A DNA stretch of 11,713 nt from JAWLGW01 sp964569055 (GTDB taxonomy: Bacteria > Planctomycetota > J058), in NCBI GenBank assembly GCA_964569055.1, contig CAZMSZ010000241.1:1-11713 (forward strand). Reading direction: 5' to 3'. The position numbers and the translations under genes are program-made. The notes beneath the pieces were generated by a model, which saw only the letters and a list, made by a program, of their open reading frames with translations, had not been told where the DNA came from and made no database searches. Every line of letters starts with the position of its first letter. The first letter of the stretch is position 1. This document shows, one piece after another, positions 6,876 through 11,713 of the stretch.

Positions 6876-6995
6876 CGGATTCTTCGGCTGGTTCGGTGTG
6901 GGGTGCCAGCGGTTGGTCGAGGGCGCCGAAGAATCCGAACGGGGGGCGGGGCTCCGATTCGCCAGCCTCCTCCGGATCATGGTTTGGTGCTGTCG
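6876..6995. repeat. 119-bp family repeat, copy 3
   Basis: Arms are at 6876-6888 and 6925-6937, again perfect. The copy ends GTGCTGTCG and runs on as CTCGAACCACGGCGCCTTGCG, matching the tail of copy 2. The 11-mer GCTGTCGCTCG at 6989-6999 recurs twice in the repeat at the right edge of the window. Confidence 0.9.
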
Positions 6996-7000
6996 CTCGA

Positions 7001-7056
7001 ACCACGGCGCCTTGCGAGATTCGGAATCTCGTGTGTGTCCGTGGTGGGCGCTTTTT
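7001..7056 (+). terminator. Hairpin with T-run, candidate terminator
   Basis: ACCACGG (7001-7007) pairs with CCGTGGT (7039-7045). Inside sits the palindrome CGAGATTC-G-GAATCTCG (7015-7031), which gives a 7-bp stem with a CGG loop. TTTTT follows at 7052-7056. An alternative outer stem GGCGCC/GGCGCT (7006-7011 and 7047-7052) directly abuts the T-run. This could end the transcript of the AGPS-like/lipoprotein pair after it has passed the repeats. The 7-nt internal loops weaken the case. Confidence 0.35.
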
Positions 7057-7125
7057 AACCATCGCCTGCCCAGCGGGTTGAGGACGCGGAGCTCGCGTGC
7101 TCGCGGCGCGCGACATGCTCGGGGG

Positions 7126-7157
7126 GCACGCCTTCTTCGCCTGGAGGGAAGGCATGC
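7126..7157 (+). promoter_or_regulatory. Leader hairpin exposing the SD of the lamin-tail lipoprotein gene
   Basis: GCCTTC (7130-7135) and GAAGGC (7148-7153) form a 6-bp stem. GCA (7126-7128) and TGC (7155-7157) extend it beyond one C-A mismatch that falls on the first base of the ATG. The 12-nt loop contains GGAGG (7143-7147), the SD, six nt before ATG 7154. The SD and this spacing also decide the start. Confidence 0.4.
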
Positions 7158-8815
7158 AGCTCCTACTTACGCGCTGGGCGCCGCTGGCGCTGGCGCTCTC
7201 GATCGCCGCCGTCGGGTGCGGCGGCCACGGCTCGGGGTCGAGCCGCAGCGCCGGCAGCACGGCCGGGGCGGTCACCAGCGGCGCGCCGAGCGCGGCTCCG
7301 ATCACGACCAGCGCGGGCGGCTTCGGGCCGCTCGCTCCCGGCGCGCTCGCCGCGGCGCCGACCGCAGGACCGGGCGGCGGCGTGCCGCTGCGCTCAGGTG
7401 CGACCGGCGGCGCGACCGCTGGCGCGACGGGCGGCCCGGCCGCTGGCGCGACCGCTCCGCCGACCGGCGGCCCTGCGGGCGGAGCGCTCCCGGGCGGGAG
7501 CGCGGGCGCGCCGACGGGGAGCCCGCCGAGCAGCAGCTCGAGCGGCGGCTCCGCGGTGAGCGTGTTCACGGTCACGGCCTTGCCGTTGGCGCACGCCACC
7601 GCCAGCCCGGGGAGCTGGGCCGTGCCGCTGCGGCTGCGGCTCGAGGCGCCCCCCAGCCAGGCGATCGAGCTGCGCGCGCTCACGGTCGATTCGACCGGCC
7701 GCGTGGACGAGCCGCAGGTGATCGGCGCCCTCGAGCTGGTGCAGGACGACGACCAGGACGGGGCGCCCGACGCGGGCGAGCCGCGCCTGGCGCGCGCGTC
7801 GGCCCCCGCCTTCTCGCGCAACAACGGCGAGGTCACCTTGACCTTGACCTCCCCGCTCACGATCCCGGCCGGCGGGGAGGTCGAGCTGCTCGTGGCCGGC
7901 GAGGTCGTGGCGAGCGGGAGCGCGGCCCTGGTGGCGGCCGGTCGCGACTTCACGCTCGAGGTCGTGCTCGCGAGCCACGTCGACGCCAGCGCCACGCCGG
8001 CGGGCAGCTTCCCGCTCGAGGGGTCGGTCGCGATCGAGCTCACGCCGCACCTCCTGATCAGCGAGGTCTCGTTCGCGAGCAGCGGGGCGTTCGTCGAGCT
8101 CTACAACCCGACCTCCCAGGCGATCGACCTCACCGACGTCTACTTGACCGACTACTGGCGCGACGACGAGGGCTATTACCTGCTCCCGAGCGGCCGCGAC
8201 TTCCGCCCGGGCCTGTTCTCGGGCGACTTCCTCGTGCGCTTCCCCGCCGGCGCGAGCGCGCCGCCCGGGCGCACCGTGGTGATCGCGATCAACGGCCACG
8301 ACTACGAGGCCACCCACTGGGTCCGCCCCGACTTCGCGCTCGGCGCCTCGCAGGGCAACGAGCAGATGCTCAGCCCGACCGACGACAACCCGCCGCAGTG
8401 GCGCGACAGCGCGCCCTGGACGCTGTCGCTGCGCCTGCGCCCGTCGGGGGAGGGGCTGGTGCTGTTCACCTGGGACGGGGTGAGCGACCTCGTGCGCGAC
8501 ATCGACTACGTGTTCTGGGGCGAGGCGGGGAGCGGCGACTCGAACGCCGAGCTCGACAAGAGCGGCAAGACCGTGGACGGCCCCGACGCCGACTCGACCC
8601 CGAGCGCCTACCCGCGCGAGACGCCGGCCGGCCAGCAGCGGCCCGCGCCGCACGTGAGCTGGACGACCTACCCCGAGGACGCGATCCAGCGCATCGACTT
8701 CAGCGAGGCCGGCGAGCTGCGCTCGGGCGGCAACGGGGTCGGCGGGCACGAGGAGACGAGCGAGGCGTTCGACGCCACGTTCCGGCTCGGCGTCTCCCTC
8801 CCCGCCGTGCCGTAA
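7154..8815 (+). CDS. Lipoprotein with low-complexity stalk and lamin-tail domain
   Basis: The start is ATG 7154, because GGAGG lies 6 nt upstream and the product then opens with a clean lipoprotein signal (MQLLLTRW..., lipobox A19-V20-G21-C22). GTG 7097 would bury it. The 553-residue protein has a Gly/Ala/Thr/Pro/Ser stalk (about 23-133) with degenerate GATGG/GATAG-type repeats. A beta-rich domain (about 135-295) includes an acidic loop DDDQDGAPDAGE (198-209) of the calcium-binding type. From about residue 299 comes a lamin-tail domain, marked by LLISEV...GAFVELYNPTSQAIDLTDVYLTD (300-333). In bacteria such domains occur in secreted or surface proteins, often as adhesion or anchoring modules or beside nucleases; no nuclease motif is visible. 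It is probably a surface-anchored structural protein. The last 50 residues are not assigned. It stands alone on its strand and converges on treZ. Confidence 0.85.
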   Translation: MQLLLTRWAPLALALSIAAVGCGGHGSGSSRSAGSTAGAVTSGAPSAAPITTSAGGFGPLAPGALAAAPTAGPGGGVPLRSGATGGATAGATGGPAAGATAPPTGGPAGGALPGGSAGAPTGSPPSSSSSGGSAVSVFTVTALPLAHATASPGSWAVPLRLRLEAPPSQAIELRALTVDSTGRVDEPQVIGALELVQDDDQDGAPDAGEPRLARASAPAFSRNNGEVTLTLTSPLTIPAGGEVELLVAGEVVASGSAALVAAGRDFTLEVVLASHVDASATPAGSFPLEGSVAIELTPHLLISEVSFASSGAFVELYNPTSQAIDLTDVYLTDYWRDDEGYYLLPSGRDFRPGLFSGDFLVRFPAGASAPPGRTVVIAINGHDYEATHWVRPDFALGASQGNEQMLSPTDDNPPQWRDSAPWTLSLRLRPSGEGLVLFTWDGVSDLVRDIDYVFWGEAGSGDSNAELDKSGKTVDGPDADSTPSAYPRETPAGQQRPAPHVSWTTYPEDAIQRIDFSEAGELRSGGNGVGGHEETSEAFDATFRLGVSLPAVP

Positions 8816-8826
8816 CGGGTCGGAGT

Positions 8827-8853
8827 CGGGGCGCCTTAGTCGATCGCGCCCCG
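8827..8853. terminator. GC-rich hairpin between convergent genes, candidate bidirectional terminator
   Basis: CGGGGCGC (8827-8834) and GCGCCCCG (8846-8853) are perfect 8-bp arms around an 11-nt loop that contains the treZ stop (TAA, 8838-8836). It sits 12 bp after the stop of the lamin-tail gene, so it can fold in both transcripts. There is no T-run on either side, so pausing or mRNA 3'-end protection is as likely as intrinsic termination. Confidence 0.4.
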
Positions 8854-10629
8854 CCCGAGCACCGTCACCCCGAACGCGGGCGCGTCCCAGGTCAGCATGC
8901 CGTCGGCGACGACGGCCTCGCGCCCCTCCGCGCCTAGGTCCGCCTCGCCGTCGAGGAGCGCGCGCCAGCGGCCGTCGGTCGCGGGCGCGCGCAGGGGGGT
9001 CGGCGCGGCGCCGAGGTGGAACAGCGCCAGCACCTCCCCCGCGTCGCCTCGCCAGCGCGCCGCGAAGGCGGGCGCCTCGCCGGCGAGCGCCTCGGCGCGC
9101 GGGAGCCCGAGCGGCTGCAGGCGGCGGCGGAGCCCGAGCAGCGCCTGATACCAGCGCTCGAGCGCGCTGCTCGCCGCGACCGGCGGTGTGAGGCGCGCCG
9201 CACAGAACGTCTCCTCGGCGTCGGGCGGGAGCCCCGCGCCGGCGTCGGGCCAGCCGAAGCGCTTCGCCTCGCGGCGGCGTCCGCGGCGCACGGCCGCGTT
9301 CAGCCGCGGCTCGGCGAAGTCCACGAAGAACGGGAACGGCGCCGTCTCGCCCCACTCCTCGCCCATGAACAGGAGCGGGGTGGTCGGGGCGAGCAAGGTC
9401 ACCGCGGCCGCGAGGCGCTGCTCGGCGGGCTGGACGCGCGCCGCCAGGCGGTCGCCGCGCGGGCGGTTGCCGACCTGGTCGTGGTTCTGCGCGCACACGA
9501 CGAGGCGCGCCGGCTCGTGGTCGAGCGGCTCGCCCCAGGGGCGGCCGCGGTAGACCGACGGCTCGCCGGCGAACACCGCCCCGCGCTCGAAGGCGGTCAC
9601 GAGCTGCTCGAGCCGCCCGAAATCGGCGTAGTAGCCGGCGCGCTCCCCCGTGAGCAGCGCCATGAGCGCGCAGTGCAGGTCGTCGCACCAGGCGCCCGCG
9701 AAGCCCCAGCCGCCCGCCTCGCGCGGAGTGATCGGGGCTCGCAGCGGCTGCGCCACCTCGGCCACGAGGTGAGCCGCGCGCCCGAGCGCCGCGGCGCGCG
9801 CGTCCCAGGCCGCGCCGAGCTCCGCCAGGAACGGGCGCGGCGAGCGGTCGACCAGCGTGTCGGCCGCGTCGAGCCGCAGGCCGTCCACGTGGTGCGCCTC
9901 GAGCCAGTGGAGCGCGCTCTCGAGCCAGTAGCCGCGCACCGCCGCCGAGCCCTCGCCGTCGAGGTTGGTCCCGGGGCCCCAGGGCGTGGGCGCGCCGGCG
10001 TGCGTGTAGGGGCCGAACCGGTCGAGCACGTTGCCCTCGGGGCCGAGGTGGTTCATGACCACGTCGAGCACGACCCCCAGGCCGTGGGCGTGGGCCGCGT
10101 CCACCAGCTCCTGCAGGCCGCGCGCGCCGCCGTAGCCCTCCTTGACGGCCCAGGGGAACACGCCGTCGTAGCCCCAGTTCCAGCGCCCCGAGGTCTCGAC
10201 CACGGGCAGCAGCTCGAGCACCGTCACGCCGAGCGCGCGCAGGCGCGGGAGCTGCTCGATCACGCCGCGGAACGTGCCCGCCGGGGTGAACGTGCCCACG
10301 TGCAGCTCGTAGATCACCCACTCGGACCAGGGCACCCCGCGCCAGGCGGCGTCGCTCCAGGGGAAGCTCGGGTCGACCAGCGCCGAGGGGCCGAACGCGC
10401 CCGCGGGCTGCCGGCGCGAGGCCGGGTCGGGCAGCCGCACGCCGTCCAGCTCGAGCCAGTAGCGCGCGCCGGGCGCCACGTCCTCGAGCTCGCCCGTGAA
10501 CCAGCCGCCGTCCTCGCGCGCCAGCGCCCGCCGCCCGCCGCCCTCGAGCACGACGGCCAGGGCGCGCCCGCGCGGCGCCCACACCTCGAACCGCCAGCGC
10601 CCCTCGCCCAGCGGGCGCGCCCCGGGCAC
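8836..10629 (-). CDS. treZ: Malto-oligosyltrehalose trehalohydrolase
   Basis: TreZ (EC 3.2.1.141, GH13) cuts the alpha-1,4 bond next to the terminal trehalosyl unit made by TreY, releasing trehalose in the cytoplasm. The 597-residue protein has the family's N-terminal beta domain (RFEVWAP, 13-19), then the barrel: YELHVGTFTPAGTF (107-120), GYDGVFPWAVKEGYG (153-167), region I DVVMNH (189-194) with LGPEGN, the nucleophile in LRLDAAD (D254), the acid/base in VAEVAQ (E291), WCDDLHCALMALLTGERAGYY (314-334) and NHDQVGNR (382-389, stabiliser D384). GEEWGETAPFPFFVDF follows, then a small C-terminal beta domain. All three catalytic acids are present; the sequence after E291 (VAQPLRAP) is looser than the usual S-D-x-N pattern. 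GTG 10629 is chosen because MPGARPL...FEVWAP matches family N-termini; CTG 10650, overlapping the upstream stop, is the alternative. It lies 17 bp after the FHA gene. treY and treX are not in the window. Confidence 0.93.
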   Translation of the reverse strand: MPGARPLGEGRWRFEVWAPRGRALAVVLEGGGRRALAREDGGWFTGELEDVAPGARYWLELDGVRLPDPASRRQPAGAFGPSALVDPSFPWSDAAWRGVPWSEWVIYELHVGTFTPAGTFRGVIEQLPRLRALGVTVLELLPVVETSGRWNWGYDGVFPWAVKEGYGGARGLQELVDAAHAHGLGVVLDVVMNHLGPEGNVLDRFGPYTHAGAPTPWGPGTNLDGEGSAAVRGYWLESALHWLEAHHVDGLRLDAADTLVDRSPRPFLAELGAAWDARAAALGRAAHLVAEVAQPLRAPITPREAGGWGFAGAWCDDLHCALMALLTGERAGYYADFGRLEQLVTAFERGAVFAGEPSVYRGRPWGEPLDHEPARLVVCAQNHDQVGNRPRGDRLAARVQPAEQRLAAAVTLLAPTTPLLFMGEEWGETAPFPFFVDFAEPRLNAAVRRGRRREAKRFGWPDAGAGLPPDAEETFCAARLTPPVAASSALERWYQALLGLRRRLQPLGLPRAEALAGEAPAFAARWRGDAGEVLALFHLGAAPTPLRAPATDGRWRALLDGEADLGAEGREAVVADGMLTWDAPAFGVTVLGRGAID

Positions 10630-10646
10630 GCGCCCCGCCGCGCCGC

Positions 10647-11510
10647 TCAGGCGGGCTCCTCGCCCTGGTCCTGCCGACGGCTCGCCTCGAGCAGCAAGCC
10701 CGTGATCGCCGCGGTCATGGTGCGCTCGCCCGGCTCCACGTCGCTCGTGAACGTGTAGCGCCCCTCCTCGAGCGAGAGCATGCGGATCGCCGCCTCCTCG
10801 TCGCGCGCGTCCCCCAGCTCGGCGCGCCAGGGACGCCCCTTCTGCACGTGGAGCACCCCGCGCAGGCTGCCCGAGAGGATCTTGAGCGTCCCCGACTTCT
10901 CGTGGAACTCGAGCCCCTGCAGCAGCTCGGCCAGGGAGGCCTCGTTCAGGAAGCCGGTGGTGATCGAGGAGGCGTCGAGCACCTGCGTCCCCTCGAGGTC
11001 GAGCTCGCGGTTGCGCGAGGAGATCGAGTCGTTGGAGTGGACGTGCACGTCGTAGGGGCCGAAGCCGAGCACGTCGCCCGGCTCGAGCGGCCCCGAGGCC
11101 GTGCGCTTGCCGTTGAGGAACGTGCCGTTGGACGAGCCCTCGTCGTTGAAGCGCAGCTGCTTGCCCTCGGCCACGATGACGGCCTGCAGGCGCGAGACGG
11201 CCTTGTCGCGCAGGACGAGGTCGCAGTCGGGGCTGCGCCCCACGGTCACCCGGGCGCCGGTCACGATCGGCACCGGGTCGAGGGGCTCGCAAGAGAGCCA
11301 GGCCACCACGTCGCGCAGGTCGACCTTCTTGGTGGCGAGGCGCGAGGTGGGCTGCGGCGCGTTCGCCGCCGGGGCGGGGCCGGCCGGCGGCCGCGGGTTG
11401 GAGGTGAACGTCACCTCGCCGGCCTCGGGCAGGGGCGCGCCGCACGAGGCGCACGAGCGCAGGCTCGCGTCGTTGGTGGAGGAGCAGCTCGGGCAGGCCA
11501 CCGTCGGCAT
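10647..11510 (-). CDS. Zinc-ribbon, FHA and DUF4388 domain protein
   Basis: The 287-residue protein has three parts. A zinc ribbon has C6-x2-C9 and C20-x2-C23. A Pro/Ala linker (35-60) leads to an FHA phosphothreonine-binding domain (about 80-160), with VTVGRSPDCDLVLRDKAVSR (88-107 region), DEGSSNGTFLNGK (123-135) and GDVLGFGPYDVHVH. From about residue 188 comes a DUF4388 domain (SLAELLQGLEFHEKSGTLKI ... GVLHVQKGRPWRAELGDARDEEAAIRML ... EEGRYTF), common in myxobacterial signalling proteins. The usual His of the FHA SRxH motif is Gln here (Q110), while G91-R92-S93 and the S-S-N-G loop are kept. It probably reads Ser/Thr-kinase phosphorylation in the cytoplasm. ATG 11510 is chosen because MPTVACPSC begins the ribbon; TTG 11528 is possible and no SD is clear. 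treZ follows by 17 bp or overlaps, so co-transcription is likely. Confidence 0.88.
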   Translation of the reverse strand: MPTVACPSCSSTNDASLRSCASCGAPLPEAGEVTFTSNPRPPAGPAPAANAPQPTSRLATKKVDLRDVVAWLSCEPLDPVPIVTGARVTVGRSPDCDLVLRDKAVSRLQAVIVAEGKQLRFNDEGSSNGTFLNGKRTASGPLEPGDVLGFGPYDVHVHSNDSISSRNRELDLEGTQVLDASSITTGFLNEASLAELLQGLEFHEKSGTLKILSGSLRGVLHVQKGRPWRAELGDARDEEAAIRMLSLEEGRYTFTSDVEPGERTMTAAITGLLLEASRRQDQGEEPA

Positions 11511-11518
11511 GGCGGCCG

Positions 11519-11524
11519 AAGATA
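11519..11524 (-). promoter_or_regulatory. Weak -10 candidate for the FHA gene
   Basis: TATCTT on the minus strand (11524-11519) lies 8 nt before ATG 11510 and would give an almost leaderless mRNA, which would fit the missing SD. No good -35 is seen. Confidence 0.2.
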
Positions 11525-11591
11525 CCAACTCGGACCGCGCCCTCAGCCGCTCGAGGTGCCCTCGGAGGAGCGCAGCGACAGCCTGACCCGG

Positions 11592-11649
11592 CCGCCAAGA
11601 GCGCCAAGGAAGAGCTGTCGCTCGCGAGCACGGCTCCCCCGCCGGAAGA
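11592..11649. repeat. 58-bp hairpin repeat, copy A
   Basis: The unit runs from CCGCCAAG to CCGGAAGA. It contains GCTCGCGAGC (11620-11629), a perfect 10-bp palindrome, flanked by GAGCTGT (11612-11618) and ACGGCTC (11630-11636), which pair with one G-T wobble and a bulged C at 11619. A second copy follows directly. Confidence 0.75.
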
Positions 11650-11713
11650 CCGCCAAGCAGGCCGAGGGAAGCTGTCGCTCGCGAGCACAGCTCCCGGACC
11701 GGAAGAATCGACC
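11650..11713. repeat. 58-bp hairpin repeat, copy B, reaches the window edge
   Basis: The unit starts CCGCCAAG like copy A. The palindrome GCTCGCGAGC is at 11677-11686, the flanking stem is AGCTGT/ACAGCT (11670-11675 and 11687-11692), and the bulged C is kept at 11676. The wobble pair of copy A is a T-A pair here. It continues as CCGGAAGAATCG to the edge, so the array may extend beyond the window. I see no gene in 11529-11713. Confidence 0.7.

Larger units (their letters stand above)
6584..7153. other. Gene-free 570-bp region with three repeats and hairpins
   Basis: No convincing gene lies between the stop at 6583 and ATG 7154. The region holds three roughly 119-bp repeat copies, a 47-bp spacer (6829-6875) between copies 2 and 3, a palindrome/hairpin with a T-run (7001-7056) and the leader of the next gene. 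The spacer start and the sequence just after copy 3 are themselves similar (TTGAACAGCCACGCCTTGC versus CGAACCACGGCGCCTTGCG), so the repeat unit in copies 2 and 3 reaches about 145 bp. Confidence 0.8.

Noticed and set aside
6591..6995. CRISPR array
   Set aside because: The units are 118-120 bp, lack regular unique spacers (1 and 47 bp) and have no cas genes nearby.
6611..7081. Frames through the 119-bp repeats on both strands, giving repeated peptides
   Set aside because: The repeat period (118-120 bp) is not a constant multiple of three, so the frame shifts between copies; stops are simply rare in this sequence.
7097..7153. Upstream start GTG 7097 for the lamin-tail lipoprotein
   Set aside because: It would put 19 residues before the signal peptide, while ATG 7154 has a good SD at 6 nt and a clean lipoprotein n-region.
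5452..8937. 1161-codon plus-strand frame running across two genes and the repeats
   Set aside because: Its sequence is Arg-rich shadow of two real lipoproteins in other frames, and it runs through the intergenic repeats; no domain is seen.
7394..10582. 1062-codon minus-strand frame opposite the lamin-tail gene and out of frame with treZ
   Set aside because: Shadow composition; treZ and the lamin-tail gene have clear domains in their own frames.
10630..11688. N-terminal extension of treZ to 11688
   Set aside because: The extension lies across the FHA/DUF4388 gene in another frame, and TreZ homology begins at about 10629.

Overview
The window is about 11.7 kb of very GC-rich bacterial DNA with tightly packed genes, many GTG starts and long spurious antisense frames. 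The gene set suggests a myxobacterium-like organism (Myxococcota or a related former deltaproteobacterial lineage): a zinc-ribbon/FHA/DUF4388 protein, a PhaR-type regulator beside a small phasin-like protein, an alkyl-DHAP-synthase-like flavoprotein, and three predicted lipoproteins. This placement is an inference from gene content. No rRNA, tRNA, CRISPR array, integrase or transposase was seen.

Layout. Positions 1-1713 (+) hold a 5'-truncated integral-membrane glycosyltransferase of the PMT/ArnT superfamily. It converges on a minus-strand group (3632 down to 1721) that reads phasin-like protein, then PhaR-like regulator, then a lipoprotein with a gluzincin zinc-protease motif. The last gene appears to start at a CTG codon overlapping the phaR stop (CTGA). 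A 115-bp divergent region (3633-3747) separates this group from a plus-strand pair: an AGPS-like FAD oxidase and an unrecognised lipoprotein. That divergent region contains a perfect 21-bp palindrome beside a candidate extended -10 promoter.

Positions 6584-7153 are gene-free. They hold three copies of a roughly 119-bp repeat, each with a perfect 13-bp inverted repeat, then a palindrome-containing hairpin followed by five T's. A lamin-tail-domain lipoprotein (7154-8815, +) follows and converges on treZ (10629-8836, -), with a GC-rich hairpin between them. treZ lies just downstream of the FHA/DUF4388 gene (11510-10647, -). The right edge (11592-11713) carries two tandem copies of a second, hairpin-forming repeat that shares an 11-mer with the 119-bp family.

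Functional themes are carbon storage and stress (PhaR/phasin and TreZ trehalose synthesis), lipid chemistry (AGPS-like enzyme, lipid-linked-sugar glycosyltransferase) and cell-envelope lipoproteins. The genes look like several small adjacent operons rather than one dedicated system. The least explained elements are the two repeat families, the 21-bp palindrome and the CTGA start/stop junctions.
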